From Candidatus Gastranaerophilales bacterium (GTDB taxonomy: Bacteria; Cyanobacteriota; Vampirovibrionia; Gastranaerophilales; Gastranaerophilaceae), in assembly GCA_944326685.1 (NCBI GenBank), contig CALVEV010000001.1, positions 62,001 through 126,000 on the forward strand: 64,000 nt of DNA, given 5' to 3'. Both the position numbers and the translations under genes were made by a program. The notes under the pieces were generated by a model. The model was not told where the DNA came from. It saw only the letters and a program-made list of their open reading frames with translations, and did no database searches. Positions 1 through 8,031 of this stretch are shown piece after piece (position 1 is the first letter of the stretch; each line of letters starts with the position of its first letter).

Positions 1-156
1 AAGAAACATACTGAAGATGATGATATAAAATTCAATTATTCGACAGGTAAAATTGTTCCAGCAGAAGAAATGAGCAAAACTATGATGCAAACATTTAAAG
101 TTTGTGCTGGAATGGATTATTTTAAACACGAGGCTCCAGACGATGAAGAATATTAA
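1..156 (+). CDS. C-terminal end of an unidentified protein (5' truncated by window edge)
   Basis: An open frame enters from the left edge and ends at TAA 154-156, giving the last 51 residues of a protein. The tail is acidic and ends DDEEY. It is too short to assign a family. Its end overlaps the start of the following GGDEF gene by 14 bases, which suggests translational coupling in one operon. Function unknown. Confidence 0.6.
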   Translation, partial: KKHTEDDDIKFNYSTGKIVPAEEMSKTMMQTFKVCAGMDYFKHEAPDDEEY

Positions 157-1549
157 TGAACTTGATATGTTAATGAATTTTTCTAATCTGATTAATTCGG
201 CTTCTGATATTTTTTCTATTGCTTCTAATATAAAACAATATTATAGAGGTCTAAAAGAATTTAATATTTTATTTTATGATTATTCTTCTAAAAAATTGAA
301 AGATGTTATTAATAACTTTTCTCCAATTGAAGATATGTACGATGAAACAGCAATTGGAGTTTTATATTCTAACTTCTTAAAATTATCAAATTGCGATTTT
401 ATAATTGATAATAAAGAGTATTACAAACTTAGTTTTAATGAAGAAATATCTTCTAAAGTATTATTAATACCATTAAAAATGTCAGATTCTATATATGGAA
501 TGATTGAATTAAGATTTAATGAAAATAAAGTATATAATTATAAAATTATAAATGCACTTAATATTTTTGCAAATCAACTTTTACTATTTATACAAAATAC
601 TTTATTAAAAGAAAAATTACAACTTAATTATGATTTTTATGACTCCTTAAAAAATATTGCAAAAATTATTGAAACTCAATATGAATTAAATTATATTATC
701 CCATTAATTGGAGAAATGATAGATAAATTTGTATCTAATCATTTAATATATATATTTATAAAAAATGGTTCAGAATATAAATTATTTTGGCCAAATGCTT
801 GTAGAGATAAAGGAGTAAATGAACTAATCAAAAAACTCAAAACCGATTACTTAATATCAGAAGATAGGAAAATAGGAATTTTCCCATTAATTACAGAAAA
901 AGAAATTCTAGGTTGTATCGTAGCTCATAGTACAATTGATAAATTAACTCCAGATGATATTGAATATATCAACCAATTAACAAAACAATCTTCTATAACT
1001 ATAGAAAGAGCCAACACATATGCTGAAGTATTAAAACATGCAACATTAGATGCTTTAACAGGTTTAAACAATAGACGTCAATTTGAAATTCGTTTAAAAC
1101 AAGAATATGCAAGTGCAAAACGTCAAAAGCACTCATTATGTGCAATGATGATTGATATTGATTTCTTTAAAAGTATTAACGATACATATGGGCATGCTAT
1201 TGGGGATAAAGTTTTAAAATCAGTTGCTAAGATAATAAAAGAACAACTACGGGAATATGATATTCCTTCTCGTTATGGTGGCGAAGAATTTTGTATATTA
1301 CTTCCTCAGACAAAAATAGAAGAAGCTAACATTGTTGCTCAAAGATTAAGAACAGCAGTTGAAAAAAGTGTTGTAGAAGTTTCTAATGAAAAAGAATCTC
1401 AAAATAAAAAAATAAATGTTACAATAAGTATAGGTCTATCTCAATTAAATAAAACAGATATAGCTGACGATTTATACAAAAGAGCTGATAGAGCTTTGTA
1501 TGAAGCAAAAGAAAGAGGCAGAAACAGGGTTGTAGTATATGAAGAATAA
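143..1549 (+). CDS. GGDEF-domain diguanylate cyclase with N-terminal GAF-like region
   Basis: Predicted to make cyclic di-GMP from two GTP. The C-terminal ~165 residues are a complete GGDEF domain with signature GGEEF near residue 379, the metal/nucleotide region DIDFFKSINDTYGH, and the closing ADRALYEAKERGRN motif. REYD lies five residues before GGEEF, matching the RxxD inhibitory I-site, so product inhibition is likely. The first ~300 residues look like one or two GAF-type sensor domains; no membrane segment is evident, so it is probably cytoplasmic. ATG 143 is preferred over ATG 104 because GAGG at 129-132 is well spaced before it. The 3' end overlaps tsaE by 11 bases. The input signal is unknown. 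Confidence 0.88.
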   Translation: MKNINELDMLMNFSNLINSASDIFSIASNIKQYYRGLKEFNILFYDYSSKKLKDVINNFSPIEDMYDETAIGVLYSNFLKLSNCDFIIDNKEYYKLSFNEEISSKVLLIPLKMSDSIYGMIELRFNENKVYNYKIINALNIFANQLLLFIQNTLLKEKLQLNYDFYDSLKNIAKIIETQYELNYIIPLIGEMIDKFVSNHLIYIFIKNGSEYKLFWPNACRDKGVNELIKKLKTDYLISEDRKIGIFPLITEKEILGCIVAHSTIDKLTPDDIEYINQLTKQSSITIERANTYAEVLKHATLDALTGLNNRRQFEIRLKQEYASAKRQKHSLCAMMIDIDFFKSINDTYGHAIGDKVLKSVAKIIKEQLREYDIPSRYGGEEFCILLPQTKIEEANIVAQRLRTAVEKSVVEVSNEKESQNKKINVTISIGLSQLNKTDIADDLYKRADRALYEAKERGRNRVVVYEE

Positions 1550-2012
1550 ATCTTATAAAAAGATATGTAAATCATTAGACGATACAAGAGTCTTAGCAAA
1601 AAAATTCGCATCACTTGTTCCAAACGGATGCTTTGTTAACCTATTTGGAGAAATCGGGGCAGGGAAAACCGCATTTGTACGTTTAGTTGCAGAAGCTCTT
1701 GATATTAAAGAAAAAGTTACAAGCCCAAGTTTTACTATTTTGAACGAATATCATACAGGTAATATTCCTATTTACCATTTTGATTTATACAGATTAGAAA
1801 ATGAAGGTGTTAAAACAATTACTGATGAGTTAAGAGAATATTCATCAGGGAAACAATTAACATTTGTTGAATGGGCAGAATTTTCACAAAACGAAATTCC
1901 TTTTGATAGAATAGAAATAAATGTAACTTATGATGATGAAGATAATAGATGTTTTGAATTTACATCACAAGGTGCTGGCATGGAAAAAATTATAGAAGGA
2001 TTAGAAAATTGA
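1539..2012 (+). CDS. tsaE: tRNA threonylcarbamoyladenosine biosynthesis ATPase TsaE
   Basis: TsaE is the small P-loop ATPase that works with TsaB and TsaD to transfer threonylcarbamoyl to A37 of ANN-decoding tRNAs. The Walker A motif GEIGAGKT lies at about residues 38-45, followed by the family motifs TSPSFTILNEY and HFDLYRL. Its 157 residues are the usual length. It overlaps the upstream GGDEF gene by 11 bases and overlaps tsaB by four (the sequence TTGA holds the tsaB start and the tsaE stop), so the pair is probably translationally coupled. No tsaD is in this window. Confidence 0.93.
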   Translation: MKNKSYKKICKSLDDTRVLAKKFASLVPNGCFVNLFGEIGAGKTAFVRLVAEALDIKEKVTSPSFTILNEYHTGNIPIYHFDLYRLENEGVKTITDELREYSSGKQLTFVEWAEFSQNEIPFDRIEINVTYDDEDNRCFEFTSQGAGMEKIIEGLEN

Positions 2013-2635
2013 TACTTTTAGCTTTTGATACTTGTTTAGATAAGACATATATTGTATTAAGAGAAGATGATAAAATACTTTCATCAAAAATATTAGAATC
2101 AGATGAAAGAAATTATCATTCAGCATACTTAATCTCAACAATAACAAAATTATTGAAAGAAAATAATTTAACACCAAAAGATATTGAAGGAATTGCAATA
2201 AATATTGGCCCTGGGAGTTTTACAGGCATAAGAGCTTGTACAACTGTTGCAAGAGTTATGGCTCAAGAACTTAACATAAAAGCAGTTGGAATATCCTCAT
2301 TAGAAATTTTATCAAGGGCAGGTGAAGATAAATATGTAGTAGCATTAGACGCAAGAAAAAATAAGGCATATTTATATGATGGGAAACTTTTCGGTGCAGT
2401 CGATTTAGAAGAAGTTGATACTATTGTGAAAAATCGTGATATTATTACTGATGATAGATTATTTGAACGATTTAAAAATATTGGAAATAGTGTAATATCA
2501 TACCAACAGGCAAATTTTGATTTAGGTAAAACTTTATCTGATATTGCAATAGAGCGTATAAAAACTGAAGAATGTGATTGGCATAAATTGTTGCCATTAT
2601 ATATTCAACCGCCTCCTGTTACTATAAAAAAATAA
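2009..2635 (+). CDS. tsaB: tRNA threonylcarbamoyladenosine biosynthesis protein TsaB
   Basis: TsaB is the catalytically inactive ASKHA-fold partner of TsaD in t6A synthesis. The N-terminus ILLAFDTCLDKTYIVL and the hallmark INIGPGSFTGIRACTTVARV (about residues 66-85) identify the family. At 208 residues it is slightly short but complete. The start appears to be TTG at 2009-2011, overlapping the tsaE stop; no better ATG exists upstream and the conserved N-terminal strand begins there. It sits between tsaE and a methyltransferase gene in the same direction with short gaps, consistent with one operon. Confidence 0.92.
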   Translation: MILLAFDTCLDKTYIVLREDDKILSSKILESDERNYHSAYLISTITKLLKENNLTPKDIEGIAINIGPGSFTGIRACTTVARVMAQELNIKAVGISSLEILSRAGEDKYVVALDARKNKAYLYDGKLFGAVDLEEVDTIVKNRDIITDDRLFERFKNIGNSVISYQQANFDLGKTLSDIAIERIKTEECDWHKLLPLYIQPPPVTIKK

Positions 2636-2651
2636 TATAGGAGTAATTGTA

Positions 2652-3527
2652 ATGAGTACATTATGTAAAAATTGGACTCAATGGTTAATGGAAACAAGGT
2701 TTTCAGCCTTAACGGATGAAATGAAAAAGCAAACAATGGATTGGCTTGATTCCGTTGGTAATGCTATAGTAAATATGGCTCAAATAAACGCAAGTGATGT
2801 AGTATTAGATATAGGTACAGGTACTGGGCTTTTAGCATTTAAAGCATTAGAAGCTATAGAAAAATTGAATGGTTCAGGAAAAGTTATATTTTCAGATAAA
2901 TTTTCAGATTGTTTAGATGCTTGTAAAGGCTTTTTAGAAAATAATCCTACAAATATTAAATATGAATTTTTAAACGCTTCTTGTGAAGATTTACAATTAA
3001 GTAATAATTCAATAGATAAAGCTCTTATGCGTTCAGTTTTAGTTCATATAGTAGATAAGCAACCTGCTATAGATGAAATATATAGAGTGTTGAAACCAGG
3101 TGGTTTTTTCTGTGCATTTGAACCAATTATTCGTTCAAATACGAGGTATTGGGAATTATTAGATCCTAAATATATATCATCATATTATGAATTTAAAAAT
3201 GCAGAAGATAATATAATGTCTAATCAAAATGATTCGTTATGTAATTTTGATGATTTAACAATAAAAAATAACCTTTCAAATGCTGGTTTTTCAAATTCTT
3301 CAACTTTATTACATGCTATTGAATCAAAATATGTTGTCACTCGAGAAATGGTAATACCTTGGTTTGTATCTCCTCCGTCACCTGATAGACCTTCTATGAA
3401 GGAAAGATTTTTGCAATATTTTGAAGAAGCTAAAGTGGATAATTATATTAAAGAAATTCAAAATTATTTAGAAGGTAAAGAAATTACCCTAAAAACGAAT
3501 TCTGTGTTAATACATGCTACAAAATAG
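2652..3527 (+). CDS. SAM-dependent methyltransferase (class I), substrate unknown
   Basis: The Rossmann SAM-binding motif VVLDIGTGTGLLAF sits at about residues 50-63, followed by an acidic post-I strand and VLKPGGFFCAFEP, as in the Methyltransf_11/25 (UbiE/Coq5-like) group. No membrane segment or tRNA/rRNA-binding domain is evident, so the substrate (small molecule or lipid) cannot be named. AGGAG lies about ten bases before ATG 2652. It follows tsaB by 16 bases and is probably the last gene of the operon beginning upstream of the GGDEF gene. Confidence 0.82.
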   Translation: MSTLCKNWTQWLMETRFSALTDEMKKQTMDWLDSVGNAIVNMAQINASDVVLDIGTGTGLLAFKALEAIEKLNGSGKVIFSDKFSDCLDACKGFLENNPTNIKYEFLNASCEDLQLSNNSIDKALMRSVLVHIVDKQPAIDEIYRVLKPGGFFCAFEPIIRSNTRYWELLDPKYISSYYEFKNAEDNIMSNQNDSLCNFDDLTIKNNLSNAGFSNSSTLLHAIESKYVVTREMVIPWFVSPPSPDRPSMKERFLQYFEEAKVDNYIKEIQNYLEGKEITLKTNSVLIHATK

Positions 3528-3611
3528 TTATTAACTATCATTCTCCAACTAAAGTTATACTAAAAATCATACTAAATAATGATTGTTTTAAGGCTTCTTT
3601 TTACTTACGAT

Positions 3612-3644
3612 ACTTGTGTTATCAGATAAGATAACAAAACAAGT
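3612..3644 (+). promoter_or_regulatory. Hairpin/inverted repeat upstream of the winged-helix gene
   Basis: ACTTGTGTTATC pairs with GATAAC...ACAAGT around a six-base loop (agataa), with a three-A bulge on the 3' arm. The core GTTATC-N6-GATAAC is a perfect inverted repeat. It lies 24-56 bases before the start of the small DNA-binding protein, so it could be an autoregulatory operator or a 5'-UTR hairpin. No U-run follows, so it is not a terminator. Confidence 0.4.
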
Positions 3645-3667
3645 TTACAAATAAGGAGAATCACAAA

Positions 3668-3889
3668 ATGGCTACAAAAATTAGAAAAGAAATGCAAGAA
3701 CAAATTATTGAATCAGCTGGTCAAATCTATAACTACTTAGCTGAAAAAGGTGAAGTAACAATTAACAAAATGTCAAAAGATTTAGACTTAGATGAAAACT
3801 TCATTTCTATGGGTTTAGGCTGGTTATCAAGAGAAGATAAATTAGCTTATACAAGAAAACCAAAATCAGTTTCTGTAAAATTAGTTTAA
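3668..3889 (+). CDS. Small winged helix-turn-helix protein (DUF2582-like)
   Basis: A 73-residue protein made almost entirely of one winged-helix fold: helix 1 (EQIIESAGQIYNYLAEKG), a predicted HTH (VTINKMSKDLDLDENFISMGLGWLSR) and a wing of YTRKPKSVSVKLV. This resembles the DUF2582 winged-helix proteins found in several anaerobes. It probably binds DNA, but target genes are unknown. AAGGAG lies close before ATG. The gene stands alone between a hairpin upstream and a strong terminator, so it is likely monocistronic and well expressed. Confidence 0.75.
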   Translation: MATKIRKEMQEQIIESAGQIYNYLAEKGEVTINKMSKDLDLDENFISMGLGWLSREDKLAYTRKPKSVSVKLV

Positions 3890-3912
3890 TTTAATAAAAC
3901 ATAACCTATTAA

Positions 3913-3945
3913 AAAGAACGATATTAATTTATCGTTCTTTTTTTT
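3913..3945 (+). terminator. Rho-independent terminator of the winged-helix gene
   Basis: AAAGAACGAT and ATCGTTCTTT form a ten-base-pair stem around an eight-base loop, followed by a run of T to 3945. Confidence 0.92.
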
Positions 3946-3977
3946 GTAAATAAATGTAACAACTATTAATAAAAATC

Positions 3978-4004
3978 TAAAGTTTTAATAAAAAATACCG
4001 ATAT
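3978..4004 (+). promoter_or_regulatory. Sigma-28 (FliA)-type promoter of the 442-aa family protein
   Basis: TAAAGTTT (3978-3985), an 11-base spacer, then ACCGATAT (3997-4004). The classical flagellar sigma-28 consensus is TAAAGTTT-N11-GCCGATAA, so the -35 matches fully and the -10 matches at six of eight positions. The predicted transcript would begin near 4011, about 26 bases before ATG 4037, leaving room for AAGGAG. Confidence 0.78.
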
Positions 4005-4036
4005 ATAGAATATTAGGAAACGAAAAAGGAGTAAAA

Positions 4037-5365
4037 ATGGGTTTAGCTACATCACAAGTTAGACTATTAGCATTAACATCTCGTAAAGCAGATGTTGAAA
4101 TGCAAATACAGCTTAACTCTAAGCGTAAAACTATGTTGACGCGTGAAGCTACAGAATTAGCTAAACTTTATTATGCTAAACTCCAAAATACTAGAATTCA
4201 ATATGCTACAACCAATGGAAATAAAGATGTTACATATAATTACTTGATGGGAACTCCTAATAGTAATTACTTTGATCAAATTATATACCCAACATCAGAA
4301 AACAATATTGATCGAAAAACATCGGACAGCATGGTGTTAACAGACGCATATGGACGTGTAATACTTTCTAATTCAATGGTTAATGTAGTTCTATCTACTT
4401 TAAATCAAGCAACAACACCTGGATTAGCCGGAGGACAAGAAACAACAGAATCAAGAACTATTTCTGCTATGGTTTATTTATTAGAAGAAATGGCTTCTGG
4501 CTCAATGGGAAATTCTAGTGCAGCAGGTGCAGTACTAGAAGTTTATAATTCACTTTACCAAGGGACTGCTTGGGGAACAGGTGGAAACCAAAAACCAGAA
4601 CTTGGTTATGAAATATTACAACATTTATTAAGAAATGGCTACAAACATGGTGGTGAAATATATCGTAAAGGAAGCACAGGAGCTTATACATATTATCCAA
4701 ATAGCAAATGCGAATCTGGAACTGAAATTACTCCAGAAAATGGAACATTTTATATAGTTAAAAATAGCGACGGTAGCTACGTAACAGCTGATGGAGTAGA
4801 CTCAAGTGGTTCAGGTATAATGTATTGGAACGGGGAATTTGTTCCTAAAATAAATACCATTGTGGCTCAAGAAATTTGTAATATGTATAGTTTTTATGGT
4901 TCTATTTTTTCTGCAGCTTTCAATGGAACAAATCAAGGTTGTCAAGGCTTCAACGTTGCAGCACAAATCAATTATAATAAAATAACTGGTGAATGGGTCC
5001 TTGTATCTAACGATGCATATAATACTGTTTCTAACGTTGAAAACTTACAAGATGGTTTAAAATCAGGAATGTATCAACTAGTTAATGTAGAAACACCTGT
5101 CACAGGAGGATATTCAAAAGCCCAAGGATTAGATTACTTTAAAACATTAAATTATGTTGTTGAAAAAGCAGATACAGCAGCAAGAGATACTATTACGGCT
5201 TGGTATGATGCTGCAAGAGCTGATTTAAATGAAAAAGAATCCTATTGGGACTCTGAAATTACAGCCTTATCTTCAGAGTTAAATTCAATAACTACAGAAA
5301 TAGAATCTGTAAAAAAATTAAGAGAGGATGCAATATCTTCAACATTTAAGTGGGGTGGAGCATAA
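4037..5365 (+). CDS. Unrecognised MGxAxSQ-family protein, long form 1 (442 aa)
   Basis: Not a family I recognise. It starts MGLATSQVRLLALTSRK, matching the starts of the proteins at 7943, 10103 and 13408, and ends in a predicted coiled coil (from about residue 400) finishing FKWGGA, again like those proteins. The ~350-residue middle is Asn/Thr/Gly/Tyr-rich and shares only scattered motifs such as IQY...NYxxG and DAYGRVI with the 7943 protein. There is no signal peptide and almost no cysteine. The sigma-28-type promoter 59 bases upstream links it to late flagellar genes. Inference: a substrate of the flagellar export apparatus that may assemble outside the cell through its end helices. AAGGAG precedes ATG 4037. 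Confidence 0.85.
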   Translation: MGLATSQVRLLALTSRKADVEMQIQLNSKRKTMLTREATELAKLYYAKLQNTRIQYATTNGNKDVTYNYLMGTPNSNYFDQIIYPTSENNIDRKTSDSMVLTDAYGRVILSNSMVNVVLSTLNQATTPGLAGGQETTESRTISAMVYLLEEMASGSMGNSSAAGAVLEVYNSLYQGTAWGTGGNQKPELGYEILQHLLRNGYKHGGEIYRKGSTGAYTYYPNSKCESGTEITPENGTFYIVKNSDGSYVTADGVDSSGSGIMYWNGEFVPKINTIVAQEICNMYSFYGSIFSAAFNGTNQGCQGFNVAAQINYNKITGEWVLVSNDAYNTVSNVENLQDGLKSGMYQLVNVETPVTGGYSKAQGLDYFKTLNYVVEKADTAARDTITAWYDAARADLNEKESYWDSEITALSSELNSITTEIESVKKLREDAISSTFKWGGA

Positions 5366-5419
5366 ATAAAAATTTAATTTCCTATAATTTCCTATTTCCT
5401 TTTTCAAATTTTTATAATA

Positions 5420-5442
5420 CCGTCTTAAAAGACGGTTTTTTA
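5420..5442 (+). terminator. Terminator of the 442-aa family gene
   Basis: CCGTCTTAAAAGACGG forms a short GC-containing hairpin followed by six T. It sits 55 bases after the stop of the rightward gene and directly beside the terminator of the converging fusA. Confidence 0.88.
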
Positions 5443-5449
5443 TTGCATT

Positions 5450-5478
5450 AAAAAAGCCGACAATTTCTTGTCGGCTTT
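5450..5478 (-). terminator. Terminator of fusA
   Basis: On the minus strand AAAGCCGACAA pairs with TTGTCGGCTTT around a short loop and the transcript ends in a U-run (the A-run at 5450-5455 on the plus strand). Confidence 0.9.
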
Positions 5479-5498
5479 CATATAAATAACTAGAGTTA

Positions 5499-7586
5499 TT
5501 ACGCTTTAGCAGCTCCTGATTTTTCAATAATTTCTTTTTCGATATTAGCAGGAACTTGTTCATAGCATTGGAATTCCATAGAGAAAGTACCACGGCCTTG
5601 AGTTTTAGAACGAATATCAGTTGCATATCCGAACATTTCAGCAAGTGGAACTAATGCTCTGATTTTTTGTATTCCAGTACCTTCAATGATTTCCATACCT
5701 TCAACACGTCCACGACGAGAAGAAATATCACCAATAATATCACCAGTGTTTTCTTCAGGAACTTCGATTTCTACTTTCATCATAGGTTCAAGAATACAAG
5801 GTTTTGCTTTTCTTGTACCTTCTTTGATAGCCATAGAACCAGCAATTTTAAATGCCATTTCAGAAGAGTCAACTTCGTGGTATGAACCATCATATAAAGT
5901 AACTTTAACGTCAATCATTGGGAATCCAGCTAAAATACCGCCTTCAAGTGCTTCTTCCATACCTTTTCTAGCAGGTTCAATGTATTCTTTAGGAATAGCA
6001 CCACCAACGATTTTATTTTCAAATACGAAACCAGCATTTTCTTCAGCAGGTTCGATTTGGATTTTAACGTGACCATATTGACCTTTACCACCAGATTGTC
6101 TGATGAATTTAGAATCTTGATCAGCATTACCTCTGATAGTTTCACGGTAAGCAACTTGAGGTTTACCAACGTTTGCGTCTACTTTGAATTCTCTTAATAG
6201 ACGGTCAACAATGATGTCTAAATGAAGTTCACCCATACCAGAAATAATTGTTTGACCAGTTTCGGTATCAGATTTAACTCTGAATGATGGATCTTCTTCT
6301 GCAAGTTTTTGAAGTGCAATACCCATTTTATCTTGGTCAGCTTTTGTTTTTGGTTCAATAGCAACTGAGATAACTGGTTCTGGGAAGTTGATTTTTTCTA
6401 AGATAATAGGTGCTTTTTCATCACATAATGTATCACCTGTTGTTGTATCTTTTAAACCAACTGCTGCACAGATATCACCTGCGTAAACTTCATCTTCTTC
6501 AAGTCTTTGATCAGCATACATTCTAACAAGTCTTGAAATACGTTCTTTTTTACCATTTGTAGCATTAAGAACATAAGAACCAGATGTAAGTTTACCAGAA
6601 TATATTCTCATGAATGTTAAACGACCAACATATGGGTCAGTCATAACTTTGAATGCTAAAGCTGAGAATGGTTCTTCATCAGAAGAATGTCTTTCTACTC
6701 TTGTTCCATCTTCTAATTCCCCTTCAATAGCTTTTACATCAACAGGTGAAGGCATTAATTCAACAATTGAATCTAATAATAATTGAACACCTTTGTTTTT
6801 GAATGCTGTACCACAAGTAACAGGAACAATTTTGTTATCGCAAACAGCTTTTCTTAAACCTTTTTTCAATTCATCAACAGTGATTTCTTCGCCTTCTAAA
6901 TATTTCATCATAAGTTCATCATCAGTTTCAGCAATAGCTTCAACTAATGCATCTCTATATGCTTTTGCATCATCTAACATATCTGCAGGAATTTCTTCTT
7001 CTTTAATATCAGTACCTAAGTCATTAGTGTAAATTTCTGCTTTCATTGTAAATAAATCAATTAAGCCTTTAAATTGATCTTCAGCACCAATAGGTAATCT
7101 GATAGGATGAGCATTAGCGCCTAATCTATTTTTGATTTGGTCTACTACACGATAGAAGTTAGCCCCTGTTCTATCCATTTTATTAACAAATACCATACGA
7201 GGAACTTCATATCTGTTAGCTTGTCTCCAAACTGTTTCAGATTGAGATTGAACACCACCTACTGCACAAAAAACAGCAACAACGCCGTCTAATACACGAA
7301 GAGAACGTTCTACTTCAATTGTAAAGTCAACGTGACCAGGGGTGTCAATAATATTAATTTGGTGTCCTTTCCAAGATGCAGTAACAGCAGCTGATTGGAT
7401 TGTAATACCACGTTCACGTTCTTGTTCCATAAAGTCAGTTACAGCTGCGCCATCGTGAACTTCACCAATTTTATGAGTTTTTCCTGTGTAAAACAAGATA
7501 CGCTCTGTTGTAGTGGTTTTACCAGCATCAATGTGAGCGGCAATACCAATGTTTCTAATTTTTGCTAATGGAGTCTTTCTTGCCAT
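5499..7586 (-). CDS. fusA: Translation elongation factor G
   Basis: EF-G catalyses GTP-dependent translocation and ribosome recycling. G1 [10 protein letters not shown]3 DTPGHVDF and G4 NKMD are all present in the first 150 residues, followed by domains II-V; 695 residues is the normal length. AAGGA precedes ATG. Oddly, fusA is not next to rpsL/rpsG/tuf here but sits alone between two members of the MGxAxSQ family transcribed the other way. Elongation factor G paralogues exist in some bacteria; the sequence looks fully canonical, so it may be the housekeeping copy. Confidence 0.97.
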   Translation of the reverse strand: MARKTPLAKIRNIGIAAHIDAGKTTTTERILFYTGKTHKIGEVHDGAAVTDFMEQERERGITIQSAAVTASWKGHQINIIDTPGHVDFTIEVERSLRVLDGVVAVFCAVGGVQSQSETVWRQANRYEVPRMVFVNKMDRTGANFYRVVDQIKNRLGANAHPIRLPIGAEDQFKGLIDLFTMKAEIYTNDLGTDIKEEEIPADMLDDAKAYRDALVEAIAETDDELMMKYLEGEEITVDELKKGLRKAVCDNKIVPVTCGTAFKNKGVQLLLDSIVELMPSPVDVKAIEGELEDGTRVERHSSDEEPFSALAFKVMTDPYVGRLTFMRIYSGKLTSGSYVLNATNGKKERISRLVRMYADQRLEEDEVYAGDICAAVGLKDTTTGDTLCDEKAPIILEKINFPEPVISVAIEPKTKADQDKMGIALQKLAEEDPSFRVKSDTETGQTIISGMGELHLDIIVDRLLREFKVDANVGKPQVAYRETIRGNADQDSKFIRQSGGKGQYGHVKIQIEPAEENAGFVFENKIVGGAIPKEYIEPARKGMEEALEGGILAGFPMIDVKVTLYDGSYHEVDSSEMAFKIAGSMAIKEGTRKAKPCILEPMMKVEIEVPEENTGDIIGDISSRRGRVEGMEIIEGTGIQKIRALVPLAEMFGYATDIRSKTQGRGTFSMEFQCYEQVPANIEKEIIEKSGAAKA

Positions 7587-7757
7587 AGTTGTTTTTTCCT
7601 TTATTTATATTCTAATACATATAACTATTAACTAGTCTTATCAAAATTGTCTCACAAACACAATTTAGTTACAAGAACTCTTAATTTTATCTTCTTTAAA
7701 AAATAAAAATTTAAATTTTAAATCTCATCTATTTAGTGTACTTTTTTTTAAGTTCCC

Positions 7758-7784
7758 TGTATTTAGAAAAAAAAATGTCGTTAG
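7758..7784 (+). promoter_or_regulatory. Weak sigma-28-like promoter of the first tandem copy
   Basis: GTCGTTAG at 7777-7784 resembles the sigma-28 -10 element GCCGATAA and matches the -10 elements before flagellin and at 9942 and 12960. The -35 at the N11 spacing (TGTATTTA) matches the consensus at only four positions. The predicted transcript would begin around 7791, exactly at the 5' side of a hairpin. Confidence 0.45.
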
Positions 7785-7791
7785 CCGTATT

Positions 7792-7859
7792 GAGAAGTCA
7801 TGTAAATATTGACTTTTCATCATGTTGACTTTGGAAAAAACGTCATTAAAGACAACATG
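7792..7859 (+). promoter_or_regulatory. Structured 5' leader of the first tandem copy (two hairpins)
   Basis: Hairpin 1: GAGAAGTCA pairs with TGACTTTTC around the loop TGTAAATAT. Hairpin 2: CATGTTGACTTT (7821-7832) pairs with AAAGACAACATG (7848-7859) except for one A-A mismatch. The second tandem copy has the same loop but a different paired stem (AACCCA/TGGGTT), so base pairing is kept while sequence changes, which is direct evidence for a selected RNA structure. It begins at the predicted transcript end and may stabilise the mRNA or control translation. Confidence 0.6.
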
Positions 7860-8031
7860 TACAAACTTGATGTATAGAAGGAAAAGTATGACAAAAAAAC
7901 AGTATAAACATTACCAAAACAGCAAAATAGGAGGACACGCTTATGGGTATGGCAGCATCTCAGGCTAGGTATATAGCCTTGACTGCTCGAAAGAGTAATG
8001 TTGAATACGAAGGGCAACAGATTAACCAAGC
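7843..8031 (+). repeat. Direct repeat copy 1 (leader, uORF and first ~90 bases of coding sequence)
   Basis: Near-identical to 10006-10191. The differences are a few substitutions and one 3-base deletion inside the short upstream ORF. The first ~88 bases of the large gene are identical in both copies, including third codon positions, whereas the middle of the genes has diverged. Confidence 0.9.
7888..7968 (+). CDS. Short upstream ORF (26 codons) overlapping the start of the 579-aa gene
   Basis: ATG 7888 has a close AAGGA and opens a 26-residue frame beginning MTKKQYKHYQNSK and ending YGYGSISG at TAG 7966-7968. It runs through the SD and start of the large gene (ATG 7943) in another frame, overlapping it by 26 bases. 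The second tandem copy keeps the frame despite sequence changes, including a whole-codon deletion. It may be a leader peptide whose translation opens or blocks the downstream start. It is not proven to be translated. Confidence 0.45.
   Translation: MTKKQYKHYQNSKIGGHAYGYGSISG

Noticed and set aside
7820-8029. Minus-strand frame opposite the first tandem copy, similar to one at 9953-10213
   Set aside because: The similarity follows directly from the DNA duplication of the leader and start of the tandem genes; no SD and no independent codon signal.
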